From Druceiella hillmani (lineage: Eukaryota; Arthropoda; Insecta; Lepidoptera; Hepialidae), in the NCBI GenBank assembly GCA_039881145.1, contig JAYKKI010000032.1:11337501-11401500 (forward strand): DNA of 64,000 nt, given 5' to 3'. The translations under genes and the position numbers were made by a program. The notes under the pieces are model-generated. The model saw nothing but the letters and a program-made list of their open reading frames with translations. It made no database searches and was not told where the DNA came from. This document shows, piece after piece, positions 22,722 through 36,402 of the stretch (position 1 is its first letter; every line of letters begins with the position of its first letter).

Positions 22722-24119
22722 TGTCGTGATATAGAAGATAACCGAAATTCATAACCCTTCCTCTGCTGCAGTCGGATAATTAAAAATACTCTAGGTGCTA
22801 ACATTTGATGAGAACTTTGATTTCGGTTAACTCGACTTGTTAAGCTGTAGACAACTGCTGAATCCTGCTTTAGTCGTGTTCAGACAACGCTTTTTCTTTA
22901 TATTTACGCAAATTTTGCTTATTCTTTCTTATTGCGTAATAAAAAAATAAATTGGTGACACATTTTTCAACTAATATTTGGGAAACAATATTTCACTAGC
23001 AGTCGACCAAGGATTTTTAATTAATAAATATTTGCTTACATATTTATCGAAATGCTTTGTTGGCAAAAATATAAGTATTTGGTAAATAATGTTTAGATAC
23101 AACTTTTGTGTAAAATTCAAATAACGAATGTAATTTATTACTCATTTAAATGACCATTTCTTTACCAATCTTAATATAATTGCTACAGCCAAACACCATA
23201 TTTTGTATCGTATACATTACGCTTCATTCTTATAAAAAAAAAGATATTTGACGGTGCTATGTAAAATTGTCAATGTCGTAATTGGTAATAAATAAATTGA
23301 ACAAAATTAAAACAAAAAAATAATAACAACCACCTTAAGTTGGACGACAAAATATAACTTAATATTATTAGCTTATAAATCATCGTTTAATTGTGAACGC
23401 ACTTTATTCGCATAATTAAAATTTTGAAGTACTAAAAAAGGTAACTCGGATAAAATTTTATCACAAAATAAAAGATGATCTTTGAAGGACCATCCTTCGT
23501 GTTACCAAAGTAAAGCTCGTGATCGAAAACAATGACAGAAAAACTATTTATGAAACCTTATCGTTATGCTGAAGGTGCAGAAATTGGTTTTATTTTGAAC
23601 CCACAAAGAAGAAATTTATTCAAATATTGCAGCCACAATTCGCCTAATTTTAATGAATTTAATGATACCAATATATTTTCTATATAATAAAGGAAGTTTG
23701 TCAAAATGACTATAAAAATATAGTTTATTAATATGGAATTATAAATTTTACTTAGTTAAAGTCTATTTGTGTATAACAGCTATGGCAATACTAGCAAAGA
23801 TATAATCCTATATTATTAAATTATGACGAATATGCGGTGGTCCAAAAAACACCAATTTTTCTCTTCAAGTTTTTTTGCCAATTGCCAGATCTTATTTTCA
23901 TATAGCAACGTGAAGTGTATTTTATGAGAACATTAAGTAAAATGAAAACCTACACATAAAGAATTAAAAGATTATTATACTATATTTATATTTATATTAT
24001 TATTAAAAGATTCACAGAAAGAATTAAAAGATATAACTAGTATAAAAATTTTTCAAACAGTATATCATATAAATATCATATAAACAGTATATCATATAAG
24101 CTTGATTATTTTGACAGCA

Positions 24120-24275
24120 TCAAAGGACCGTAGATCTAAGTATTTGATATTAATTTCAACTTGATACCTCCACACTTCCTGTGGAAATGGACCTTACCCG
24201 ACCGACCAATGGACGACGAAGTACTCTTACAAGGGTTCCTTTTTTTTCTTTTTATGATACGGAACCCTAAAAATT
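24120..24275 (-). repeat. GGTTCCGT-family dispersed repeat, inverted partial copy
   Basis: On the minus strand it starts GGGTTCCGTATCATAAAAAG at about 24269. It then has a GTCGTCC...GTCGGTCGGG segment and GTGGAGGTATCAAGTTGAAA, and ends near TCTACGGTCCTTTGATGCTGT. The same landmarks in the same order occur in the tandem copies at 52.8-54.1 kb. Repeats with this GGGTTCCGTA...GGTATCAAG signature are widespread in arthropod genomes as I know them; their mobilising enzyme is not evident here. Confidence 0.7.
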
Positions 24276-25668
24276 AATCTCTTATAGTATCTCTCACATA
24301 TCCGTACGTTTGTCCATCTTTCATAGCCGTTCTCGTCAAAAAATGTTTGAATTAAAAAAATTAAATTTGGTATAGTGATAAAGCATACTACACCCCATAC
24401 ATTTCAATTGTTAATACTGAAAACTATATGCATAGAAGGGACCAACAGAGTAATGTTTTTTTTTTATTTCTTGTATATTTTACGTAACCAATTAAGAGAA
24501 CGTCAGTTAAAATAACTTATAAGGATTTCACTATTATGTATTTCAGAATTGTATGTAATATAATTCTACAAATATCGTTCAAAATGTCAACAAAAATTTT
24601 CACTGAAACGGTTTAACGTGGAAATTTTATATTTGACATAATTATAAAGTATATTAAGCCACATATATCTTAATATACTAAAAAATATTTGTAAATACTT
24701 AAAAAGAAATACTGTAAATGTTTACGCTATGACTAAATGTGCGCAGAAGTTTTGTATTGAAATTCTATACTTACTCAACAGGTTTAATATTATATCTGAT
24801 TACAACTTACGTTATTACTAGATGCATTTTTAGTTTGATACACTCAATATATCTGAATATACAAATAAATAAAAAGATAATTCTATAGAATTTGTAGAGG
24901 CTTCAATAAATTGCAGATGAGACGTCAAAATTCCTCGATCTAAGGACACAGCTAGGCTCACCCCATTTCTCAACAACTGTGCGCACCAAACTAATTCAAT
25001 CTACTTTTGATGCTTCTTTACATTTCACGATGTTAAAACTTTAACTATCCAAGGAGATAATAAAACCTGCATTTCAAATTTCATAGGCAATAGTTTTTAT
25101 ACTTCCTGAGAAATAGACACTAAAAGTTGATACATATTCACACCTCACTAATTCGAAATTTCTGGCCTACTTCCCGTGTACTATAATCATAAAATTGAAT
25201 ACATGTTTATACCAAATTGCAAGGTTCTAAGTGGACTGGAAAAAAGTTTATCCAATACATGAATAAAAATATCACAAATTTTTTAAAGACGAGTTAAATT
25301 TTTGAACAGTTCAATATTTATATTGCATGTAATTTGGTTGATAAAAGACCAAATTATTTTAATTATTATCTGAGTTTATATATAAAATTATGCTTGAGCT
25401 ACATTAAGCTTATTTATATTATATATATATTACGGAATTTTGACTAATAACTGCTGATCTTTCTTCTTCTGTGTATATCCGACAATTCTATTATTCCCAA
25501 ATAATTATGCTATATCTCTTCGATAATTTCAATGGACTCACTCCTACTATCGATAAGCTTTCAAAAAAATGCTTCACTATTAGTTGTTACAAATCACCAT
25601 AGATGTCGTTACTGATATTTTACAATATGGTAATATTTTTCTCTTAATATCTAGATGAAATATTAAGT
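24276..25668. other. AT-rich DNA, nothing recognised
   Basis: No frame over 60 codons, no known element. Confidence 0.45.
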
Positions 25669-25719
25669 ATTTATATCGATAGTACAGTAACTGCACTTTA
25701 CTATACTATCGATATAAAT
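25669..25719. repeat. Perfect 16-bp inverted repeat, 19-nt loop
   Basis: The arm ATTTATATCGATAGTA (25669-25684) and its reverse complement (25704-25719). The arm itself contains the self-complementary TATCGATA. Confidence 0.95.
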
Positions 25720-26009
25720 GACATTTTTATATTGAATGCATAAACAATTTCGGCGAATGGACTTGCTTTACAACGATTATTGATTTTGCTTTCGATTTTC
25801 GATTTTTGAAGGCGTTCCCGTACACCAAAAATTATTACATTTTGGTGTTTTTACGATTTATTTCATAATTTATCAATTCCACAAAATCGTGAACACCAAG
25901 GAAAAATATAAATATTTTTCACGCACATGTTTATGATGGAAATAAGTCAATGTATTGGAGTGAATCTAATGGGGAAAATAAAGAGATCAAATAAAGATAT
26001 TATGAAAAA

Positions 26010-26185
26010 TGTAAGCAAACGTGGATACAGAAGAGAATGTAACGTTTAAAGCCACACATATAAACATCACAGTTGAAACTTATATCTGTAATAGAACATC
26101 TGCCACGGAAATGCTTTTAACCCCAACAGACATCTTTACAAAACCGCTTCATGCCTGTCCATCTCCGCAGCTATTTTCCATCTGC
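26010..26185 (+). pseudogene. Ty1/copia C-terminal (RNase H end) fragment
   Basis: The 64-codon frame from 26021 contains ATHINITVETYICNR, resembling the KHIDIxYHxIR block near the end of copia RNase H. About 20 residues on it has TPTDIFTKPLHACPSPQLF, the highly typical (A)DIFTKPL(P/H)xxxF end of copia polyproteins. The intervening glutamine/alanine residues are missing or changed. No other copia part is close by, so this is an isolated relic. Confidence 0.55.
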
Positions 26186-26310
26186 TTGCCACATCCGCAC
26201 TTATCAACATTATAATACAAAAAGCTAACTGTGAAACTCTACCATATTCTGAATAAATATTAGTTTATATTATCTCGCGAAATCTAGCTTCTTACAAATA
26301 AAATTTACGT

Positions 26311-26348
26311 AAATGTACTTACCTGCAAGGCGAGTGGTGTTAAGAAAA
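26311..26348 (-). promoter_or_regulatory. Minus-strand juxtaposed splice-site motif
   Basis: On the minus strand CCACTCGCCTTGCAG|GTAAGTAC has CAG at 26325-26323 directly before GTAAGT. The pyrimidine tract is weaker and interrupted by G. Partly overlapping on the plus strand is a separate donor-like GGTGGTAAGT (about 26349-26358). This could be chance. Confidence 0.25.
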
Positions 26349-26702
26349 TGGTGGTAAGTTAATTTTCCGGTCTCTTATTTCAACCAGAGGATTTAACTAA
26401 GAGTATTTAATTGTCACATTTAAACTTCGTAATTATCCCATACCCATCTTGATAATTCTAATAATTGTGAAAGTGTATTAAAGTTTCTTACACTTTGCAA
26501 GGATATTGATCTCTCTGCCAAATAAGTCTCTCGTAGCCAACCACAAGGCAGCAAGCAATAAAAGTTGCAAATTATAAACAAAAATGAATATATCCATACG
26601 TAAATAAACGAAAGAGGTAATATATAGTTAATAAACACTTAAATAAAAAAATGAAAACGGCTCATCAGAGATACGAGAGAGATAGGTTGATGGTAAAGAG
26701 AG

Positions 26703-27103
26703 GATGAGGTCTAATAGGAATTTTGACCCGTAGATTATTTTAAGTAGTGTGATTTTACACGATTTTTAAATAAATATTAATTGTACACTGTGTATTAAGT
26801 ACATTTATATAATTTTATATTTTTGTGACGCACAGTCCGTAGAAAATATTTCTATGGTAAAAAATTAGAATGTTTTATCTTTAGAGCGTAGTTCAAGGAG
26901 AGGGGATGAGGTTCAATAGGAATTTTGACTTGTAGTTTATTTTAAGTAGTCTTGTGATTTCATACGATTTTTGACCAAATATTATTTGTTCACTGTGTAT
27001 TAACTATATTTATATAATTTTACAATTTTGTGACACACAGTCCATCGAAAATATTTCTGTGCTAAAGATTTAGAATATTTTATTTTTAGAGCGTAGTTCA
27101 AGG
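26703..27103. repeat. 202-bp tandem duplication
   Basis: Two head-to-tail copies (26703-26904 and 26905-27103) share GATGAGGT, TAATAGGAATTTTGAC, TGTGTATTAA, TGTGAC(G/A)CACAGTCC and GAGCGTAGTTCAAGG at constant spacing. The copies differ by scattered substitutions and small indels, so the event is not recent. Confidence 0.9.
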
Positions 27104-30100
27104 CCCTGAGGTTTTAATTCTTGACATTTAAAGCATAGGCGATTATTAAAGGAAAATTTAAGTTTGAAAAAGAATGTGAATTTTGATTATGGCTTATCTC
27201 TAACCATTATATTTGAGCCCGATAGCTACACGATCATGTTTTTAATGTACTAAATTATTTTTATCACTCTATACAATTAAATCAAATGGGGATTTTGGAG
27301 AGAATAATTTTTAGTATATATGTTGAAAAGGTATTGCTTGAAATACTTAATTAACGGAACTTTTTCGTTATTGCAATATTAAATGTATTATGATAATAAA
27401 ATATTTATGAAAAATAATGAAAAATTAAAACCATTTCTTTTCCAAACATATTGATAACATTTTGATAAGAGCAATATTGCAAACAATTTGTAACCAACGA
27501 ATTTATAAATCACTAATAAGAAAATTACAAGTATGTCTACACGTAAGGAATGCTTGACCCAATATTCACTTATTATAAAAATTTAACCAATTGTAAAAAA
27601 AATTATGTCTCAATAATATAAAATCGTATGTAAATATTTTTCGAAGCAAAAATCTTTTAGTATTATTTTAATGGTTATTATAATAAATAGTACAACACAA
27701 ACATTAAAACTAATTGAGTCGGTGTATAAAAACACTCACTTCGTTTTATTTATAAGCTGTTGGACTGAGCTTAACTACAATTAAAATTCTTCATACAAAA
27801 TCTTAGTTGTTCATATTTTATAATTATTAAATTTAAATTATTCCGCAAGGATTTTCCAAAATACCACCACAAATTATCACAACATTATAATAAGCACTTT
27901 TCTTTTGAAATAATTCCATCTCGAAGAATATTTTCAACATTCTCTGGGCACTTAATATAATTTCCTTCCTTGCAATCCCGACAATCCACTAAATAATTGG
28001 AGATAATTTAGTAAGCTGAAACTTTGCAGCTGCATTCATGTGGTTTGTATTCAACGAAACTTAATTTAATGTAGAAATATTTTATCGTTTCGGAACAGTT
28101 AATTTATTTTGTAGAAATCACTTTAGGGGCTAAAGAGAGTCAAACAAGTTTGCTTCCCTATTCCTGGGAGTTCTTGCAACTTCAAGAATTTAAACTATTC
28201 AGTACTATGATTTTATTGAAGTTAACTAATGTTTTTATATAATTGCGTGAAGTTAAAAATAAAACTAAAATATTTAATACATATAAAAATTTATCAAATT
28301 TTCTTATCAAAAATAACATTCTTAATTGAAGAAAACTTTTCATTTTCGACAATTGTTTTCGAAATTACTTGGCTTAAAGATTTATCTAATATTATCAGTA
28401 GATTTTATAGTAAATCCATACGTAGAATTTAGTAATGGTTTTAAAATTTTATTTCTCTAGAAAATGCATAGTTTAAATTTTTTTTAAATAAATGATATAG
28501 CTGAATAATATTACTGCTCACCAAAGAAAAATTTAAACTCTGATATAACTTTATGATAAAACGATCACTCAAATTTAATTTAACATCATATTTTTTTTAC
28601 TCCCGATATCGATTACGTAATGTGAAAAAAAAACTCAATTATCACTCAATCAACTAATCACGGTTTCTTATTTCGTGTGATTTGGCAAGTCACATTTATT
28701 TAATAGCAGAATAAACTAGAATTGTGCTGAAGTGAATTCAGTGAGACTTTAAACGAAATATTTTAGTAGCAATTTAAATTTGTCAGGAATATAAAAGATA
28801 GGAATATAAAACCTTTATTTTCGTCGTCTGGTTAGTCAAGTTGTCAATAAAATTACTTTTTAAAATACGATGCTTTAACAAAAGCGTAGTTTCTTCTTTA
28901 TTACTCCAATATAGTACGTTTTATAAGAAGATTCTTGATGGCAGAAATTTTCTTAAATTTAACATTCAAATTGAAAAATAATGTATAGGTTGAAAAGTCA
29001 AAAAGTTAATAGAATGTTGTGATATCCAAAACGTACAAGCTCATTTCAATTCGTCATTGCTGAATTGTGTCGTCCCATTTTATCTATCTAATAATAGTAC
29101 TATCGAGTGTAAAGGCGATTGCTACAGATGGAGGTATATTTATTAGCCATGGGCTTCGATAAAGCATCAAGCAGATTTCGATGGATATTGTGATGAATTT
29201 ATCACAGATTTGAAAAATGAAGTGTGAATTTCGATGTTTATGATAGACATTAGTCACGGTATTTCATTGCAAATATTGTGTTTCAATTCGTCACATATTC
29301 GTCAATATTTTTTTCAAACACCATAGTTAACTTTTGGGGAAATAAGAAAATTGCTAAACTGTCATATTAATTGAAAAATCGGCTGAGCTTTTGGTCAAAG
29401 CAAAAAACGTCACTGGGAATATCACATTCAGACATATACGGTTTAAAGTCGCAGTCTAGGTCGTAACTGAATTTAAAGCCGTAATGACTTATCAAGTAAG
29501 TTATTGAAGCGGTCGAGCTAAGTGTTCAATTATCGTAAACTTCTTATAGAAAATGTGGTCAAATTCATTGACACAGGTACACAGTATTTCGTGATTTTGC
29601 TAATGGCTTTTAAACAAACACATTAGAAATTTAAAATCATCATATAGCTAAGAAATAAAATCATGAAATCTCTAAATGTTACGTGCGCTGAAAAAAATTT
29701 GTCAACACAGGCAAACTATTACAGTCTCATTTTTCAAAATTACGATGAATATTTTTATTATTATATTTATAAAAAGATGTCATTAAATGTGTAAAAAGCA
29801 ATGTTATATTTATTAAAATCATAATTATTTAAACAAGCCTGCGATTCAGACATAAATGGATATGAGATTCAGGAGCAGATATTGACACAATGTTTTTCAG
29901 CACTTTCAAGAAATTAACGGTATAGTTTGATAACTAATGAACCTGCCATCTCACTCCGTAAAGTTAATTAATTATTTTTAATTATTAAAATCAATATCCA
30001 TTTACTTAAGCAACACCGTTATTCATCATTTCCGTGGAATATTTGTTTTGAACTTTGACTTAAAATTTGAATATCTTCACCTCTTTACGTTACACATATT

Positions 30101-33100
30101 TAATTTTCATCACATAATAATATAACAGGGAGCCAAATAGGTGATATTTAGAGGGTAAGAAATATGAAGAGTTCACGCATTACTTTTATGAATTATGGAA
30201 TTGAAGAAATTCGAAAATATTCGTATCTTTTTTTATAAATTATTCGTTCTTAATCTGCCGCAACTCAGTTTTTAACTAAACCTTCTTATGTGCATTTAAT
30301 CATCAATCTCTCTATGTACCGTGCCAGAGATGTTCGGAAAGTAATGAAATTAATAGTTACCAACCTTATATTAAGTTAATTTGATAAAATAGAGAGGTTT
30401 GGAGATGAAGATATGTCAATAATTTGTCAATTTAGATTATTATGTTCACAGTAAGTCAATCAGGTCAATTTAATTATTTATGTTGAAGAAAAATTAATTG
30501 GGTATCGGGATGAGCACAAATTAGTTCCATATTTGGCCTGACTTCTTAGAATTTTTGAAGCAGGTTAATTCAAATAATTTTAAACTTAATTTTTGCCAAA
30601 ATTAACAATAATAAACATAATATAATTTATAAAATACCTATTCAATTGTACTTTTTTCAAAGGGAATTGCTTCCATTTTATATTTTTATGGAAATGTATA
30701 TTAAGGTAACTCATAATTAGATAATGAATTATATAATATATACAATATTTATATAATCGGATGTAATATTTTAAATAGTAAGCACAAGAACAGATTAATA
30801 AACGACGCTCTGGTGCTCTCTCGATTACGTGATTAACTAAGTGAATAAAATAGAAAAGAATAGTTCTAAATTCCAGTTTTAGAGAAATATTATATAAGAT
30901 CAGGAAGACTATATATGAACAGAGATTAGTTGTGAAGAACGATACTACTTACCTTGAAATTTATATCGACGATCAATTTATATTTTTCCTGCAAAAGGTG
31001 GAAACGCAAGAGAAAGTCGAATATTATAATATTAGAAATTTATAATATATCAAACGTCACACAATAAAGAACAAACGTTACTTATACCGAAAAAAAATTT
31101 AAGAGATAGTTCAAAAATATGATTATTAAAAAAATTAATGTAGAAATAATTCAATAGTTATAACATAAGTCACGACATCTTTTATTAACAGATAAAAAAA
31201 TTATTATATTCAACCCTTCCAAGAAATCTAAAAAAAAAGAAAAAAATCACTATCTTGATTCACAATATTACTTAATTTTTTATGCTAATTAAACAAAAAA
31301 ACAATGTTTTTACCTATAATTTACTAGTAAAATTATTTTGAACTTTTACTTAAAACTTGGTTGAATTCAGTCTTATGAGCAAAAATATTTTTGTCACGTA
31401 AAAAATACGACAGCGAGCCGAACAAATAATATTTTGGAAGCGAAAAAATTTTAAGAGTAAAAGCTAAGTGAGGAAGCACAGATAAAGTTTTTTTACGCGT
31501 CGCTACTAAGATCGAGTAAGTTGAAAGTTTGTTAGCTTTAGTAGCCACATGGCGAATGTCGGAGAATAGCATACACTCGTATTATGAACATTTTTATTTA
31601 TTGGACCTCGTCCACATAATTTTACGTAGACTCAACATTTAAATTATACTTTTCTCCTTTAAGTTAATTTTTGTCAGGAGGAGCCGCATAAAAATATTTG
31701 TAAGTTTGAAATAAAAGTGGGACGCTTACACAAAATTACTTCATATAACACTCATAACAATTATGTAAATAATTTTTTTTTGAGTAAGTGTGCTTTGCAT
31801 TAATATGTCAAATTGCCATTTTTTAGTTTTAGTTGGCTGGTTACAATGAACATAATCTGTGAATTATTTGTGTAATGAACCAACTGAATAAACAAATGAT
31901 ATTTAATTAAAATTCCTGTAGCTGTTCTTGCGCAATACACAAGCAAATAAACAAGCACACAGATAAATATACGTTTATATTTTTTTCATTAAACCTTTAA
32001 TATATAGACAGACTAATTTTACACTTTTATTATAAATATATAGAACAGATAGATAAAGAAATATATGACAAACAAATTTAGGTGGCCTAATGCTAAACCT
32101 AGCAAAGTAATTAAATTAAAAATGTTAACAGGAGATTCAAATTGTAAAGAAATTGAGAAAAAAGAGCAAGCTTATATTGAACACGTAAAACATCGCAAAA
32201 TTGTATGTGAGGAAGACGACTAACAAATACGTCTGTCCTCATACATTTGCCCACAATCAATTTGATTACTTAAGCATCTACCTTTACCGCACCATTCCAC
32301 ATATGCCATGCCGAATCCGCCAATGTATATCCGGGTGAAAAATTTAAAAGCTCAATTTAAAATACACATAGTGCCATTTATTTATGTATTTATGGACATC
32401 AATATACATTTGTGGAATTATTACGCACAGAGTATATTGAAACTTCTTTATGGTTATTGTACTAATATAATATAAATTATTTATTTACAAGGAAAATGTG
32501 TACTATGTACAGATTATACATAAGCCTAACATTTACCTTCTTAGATTAGGAATAGTAAAAAATAATGTAAAAACATTTTCATAAAATTTACTAACAATAT
32601 TTTTAAGAAAAATATTTTCAAAATATTTAGGAAGATCTATTTAGGAGATATATACATAAATTGATCAGACATACAGTAAAATTAAGTGTAACGTATCTTG
32701 TGTGGTTCAATGTATTCCGCACTTAGATTTTCTTTTGTAATGAAAAGTGTGTGTTTGGTTAGTATTTTATCAAATTACTTACTCAATTGTTTCAAACATC
32801 CTAGTGAACAACATTCAGGAAATTAATTGTTCTCCAATGCACTTATCAAGACAACTGAAACGAGTCGAAACTCGATGAGTCCACTCTTGAGCGTTAAAAA
32901 GATGATTCGTTCCCATTCCCTCTCCATCGTCAGATGCTGACCGTATTATCAGTGCCTGATCACCCCTATAAACAAAGAACTTATAAAAACAAATGAAACG
33001 AGTAGTAAATTTATCTCGGAGTAGTAAATTTATTTGTTACAATTCAGAGGTAGTCGTAATTAAACACAATAACAAACTTTTCCATTTGCTTGAAAGCCTA

Positions 33101-33627
33101 TTTTAATGAGAACTTAACAGGTTTAGACTACCGTCAATAATATAAAATCTACTAGCAATAAGGTGAAATTCTTTAGGCTACGATTACGCCCAAAGATTCT
33201 GATAAACATCCTCTGAAGGAATATTTTTCTGTCACTATGTTTCGCCGCCCATATTGAATAATATTTTATTTCACGACATAGACACGATCGATCATTTCAA
33301 TGCTGCGTCAAAAGTTAACCATTAATAATATTTTTGTGAAACAAGTGATAATGATACCAATGTTCTCATAATTGAAATAGCTATAAAACAATCCAATGCA
33401 AATACAACCTTTATTTTATTTCTGTTGGACCATTCTGCGGACCAGCGCAAATTCTTTCTAAAACAGGTAAAACAAAATTATTTAAATTATTAAAAAAACA
33501 TTATGATTTAATTAATTGCGCCATAGTTTTTATAAAGATCAACTCTTCTCCATACATCATTCACAGTAATGGAATTCGTATGCTTTTGTCTTTCTGGCTG
33601 AAGATTCAAATAAAGTATTGTATATGT

Positions 33628-33628
<1 letters not shown>
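27104..33628. other. Long AT-rich stretch, nothing recognised
   Basis: I see no transposon motif, RNA gene, long hairpin or convincing frame. The longest frames (67 codons at 28229, 79 codons minus at 31572-31333) are AT-biased and unrecognised. The part 29000-29560 is slightly less AT-rich but has many stops in all frames. Confidence 0.45.

Positions 33629-33690
<62 letters not shown>
33629..33690. repeat. (TA)n microsatellite
   Basis: TA run of about 60 bases, starting after GTATACA. Confidence 0.95.
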
Positions 33691-33692
<2 letters not shown>

Positions 33693-34439
33693 GACTATAT
33701 TACCAATTCCAAGTATGGATACGTAATAAACTGGGTTCTAAAAATTTGGAATCAGTATTGAGCAACAATGGATTAGAGCCAATTTGAATTTTATTTCCGC
33801 CTACCGCAGAAATACTACTGAATGCAATTTTGTGTAATTTCATTAATTATAATTATGAATTAAGAAAGTTTTGTTTATATTGTTCTCCACTGTATAGCAA
33901 TATCAAAACCCAGTAGTGTTCCAATATTGTAACAAATACGACATATGATGCTTATGATATCAATGAAAATGTTTAAGGTTTTTACTTTGAACAAATAACG
34001 GAAATCCAGCAATCTGAGGAAAAAAAAGAAAGCGAACAAGAAGAAGAAATATAAGTCGTGAAAGAGAATTTTATAATGGTTGGTGAAAACACCATAATAA
34101 ATTACACTATATTTTTAATTCAATAGACATCAATAGAAATATGTTCTTGATTTGTCAAAATATATCCACGATATATTTGAACATATTTGATGGCCTCTAA
34201 ACAATACCAGATAAATAGTGCACCACGTACTATACTCCAAAAGTGATGCGAAAAACTGCACATGTATTTTTAAAATACTTATATATCACAAATGATCATT
34301 CGTAGGAAAAAAGTATTAAATAATTTTTGTAGAAAATTATATGATTTACAAATATTTTTACAACAAAACCATGTATTTGTTCTTTGGCGCTTTTGGGGAG
34401 ACCTATGGGGATTTTCCAACTTTCCTTAAAAATTGTAAT

Positions 34440-34505
34440 TTCAAGTTCCATACCCAGTTTCATCTCTGGTGCATTCATAAATAATATTTCATCTCTGGTG
34501 CATTC
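34440..34505 (+). repeat. Short tandem duplication (about 34 bp)
   Basis: TTTCATCTCTGGTGCATTCATA occurs twice, starting near 34457 and 34487. It gives the repeated peptide on the minus strand inside the 73-codon frame 34517-34296, which is otherwise unrecognised. Confidence 0.8.
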
Positions 34506-34519
34506 ATAGGAATTCAAAG

Positions 34520-34860
34520 AGGTTTGAAGAATTCATATAACTTGATAAAAATACCTATTACCTTGCTTCGATCAATCCATCTATTAATAAACAAAATTAC
34601 ATTAAAAACATCTTTAAATTGATTGTTGAAAAAATAATAATATTTACAGACTTTCTTTCTACTGTAGGCTTAGTAGAATTTTTCCAATTACAATTAGACA
34701 AATCCAGTATAATGGTTATTTTCTTGTACTTGTTTTTTTCTTTATTTCAATCTTCTTCTTTACTGGAGATTTAAGAAAATGTTCTTTTATTTGATTCCAA
34801 TTTGAAAAATTCTCAAAGATAAGAAATTATGGCAGACATCAGTAAGATCTTTTTAAAATA
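34520..34860. repeat. Dispersed repeat, mosaic copy 1 (partner 35.9-36.26 kb)
   Basis: The part 34520-34720 matches 36050-36250 in inverted orientation; landmarks are CCTATTACC, CTTCGATCAATCCATCT, AATAAACAA and GGTTATTTTCTTGTACTT. The following part 34745-34830 matches 35905-35990 in direct orientation; landmarks are TTTCAATCT, TTCTTTACTGGAG, CTTTTATTTGATT and GAAAAATTCTCAAA. The mixed orientation suggests a local inversion or a composite element. Confidence 0.6.
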
Positions 34861-35862
34861 TTTATTTCTCAAATTTTTTTACCGGAAAACAAAGGAAAAA
34901 TAACATTAAGCTGGAAGGCAGAACATTTTTCTCTTAACACATTCGATAAAAGGTTGCATTAAATATTCAAATACCTTTTCCCCGCTTTTGTACTTTGTAC
35001 GAGTGGCATGTTTATATTAGTCTTACTTTTCTGTTTATATACTGATTTAATAACATAAACGTAATTTTTTTAACTTAACATGACAACTAAATTATATAGA
35101 TGATAATAGGCCCTCCGGAACTTCGTACATTTTAGGTGTTTGCTATTTCTCCCCTATTTTTTTAGGCAGCTTCTTATTTGATACGTCTAAATAATTATGC
35201 ATTTTTTATTTACTAATCTTGCTTAATTTTCTAGCTGGAACACCGATATTATACCTATTTTCTATATGGAAGTAGGTTAGGCTTTTCTTTAATTTATCGT
35301 GGATTTTACGCCACCGCGTTTTAAGAATCTTTCTCGTACCGACTATTTTCTATTGTATTTATTATTAGGATTCCAAATACTTTTTCATCTTATTTTTTTA
35401 CTTTTCACCTAAATGTAAAACTAGTGAAATGCTAATAGAACCCGCGCATCGGTTTTCGTCCATGAGCGGAGTAAATTGGGAAATTCATTAAGTTCATTAT
35501 TTATTTATAAATCTTAGTCATAAGTATTTAAGATGTATGAAAATTATTTGTAAATTTTCTATTTTATTTCAAAAATATTGTCACACAATAATGTACTCCT
35601 ACAGTCGGTACACTTATTTTAGCAGGCGATCCTCAATATTAACTATTCTTAACATGTATTTCTTAACATCTTTTATTCATACATTTTATTTCTGTACTAA
35701 TTATATAGCGTTTAGAATTTATTACTTTTCTCTGCATTTAAATTGCGGATATAAAATACAGTGAACATTTAATATGTATTATGAATTCGAGGGAGAACCA
35801 CATTATTTTTGTAACGCAATAATTTATATGGAGAGTATTTAGATGTGGGGATTTCTATTGAT

Positions 35863-35876
35863 TATATATATGTTTG

Positions 35877-35908
<32 letters not shown>

Positions 35909-35909
35909 A
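35863..35909. repeat. (TA)n microsatellite
   Basis: Interrupted TA run with GT and CA breaks. Confidence 0.9.
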
Positions 35910-36260
35910 TTTCAATCTACGTTCTTTACTGGAGGTTCAAGAAAATTATCTTTTATTTGATTTCAATATGAAAAATTCTCAAAACTAGGAAGTACTGACA
36001 GACCTGATGTATGTTTAAGATATATATAAAATACAATAAACATTTAAAAATAAGTACAAGAAAATAACCGACATACTGAGTTTGTCTTATTTCAATAAGA
36101 AGTAGTTTTAATAGACAAAAATTCAGCAAATATCATCATTTTATGAACGATTAACTGAAACACGCATTTAATATAACTATTGTTTATTAAAAGATGGATT
36201 GATCGAAGTGACGGTAATAGGTGTGTTGATGAAGTTGTATGAACTCATCGAATCTTTTTG
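35905..36260. repeat. Dispersed repeat, mosaic copy 2 (partner 34.5-34.86 kb)
   Basis: Landmarks TTCTTTACTGGAGGTTCAAG, GAAAAATTCTCAAAACTAGG, AAGTACAAGAAAATAACC and AGATGGATTGATCGAAG pair with copy 1 in part direct, part inverted orientation. No transposase was seen. Confidence 0.6.
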
Positions 36261-36326
36261 AATTTCTATAGCCCAATCCAGCAGGACATTGAACATAGTT
36301 AAAATTCTAAAAAAAATCTCTTTAAC

Positions 36327-36327
<1 letters not shown>

Positions 36328-36368
<41 letters not shown>

Positions 36369-36372
36369 TAAT
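36328..36372. repeat. (TA)n microsatellite
   Basis: TA run of about 43 bases, ending about 30 bases before the 136-codon frame. Confidence 0.95.
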
Positions 36373-36402
36373 ACAAAGTAAAAATATTTTTTTCATAAAA
36401 CA

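Larger units (their letters stand above)
20591..24115. other. AT-rich DNA with two long hairpins, no gene seen
   Basis: No frame over 60 codons and no transposon motif. The hairpins at 21406-21489 and 22673-22721 are listed separately. Confidence 0.5.

Noticed and set aside
31333..31572. 79-codon minus-strand frame
   Set aside because: No recognisable domain, AT-biased residue use and no splice or promoter context. It is within chance expectation.
32851..32895. Hammerhead-ribozyme-like words (GAAAC and GATGAGTCC) near CGAGTCGAAACTCGATGAGTCC
   Set aside because: The CTGATGA core is not present (CGATGAG instead) and the GAAA element lies on the wrong side without a closing stem. No hammerhead topology can be drawn.
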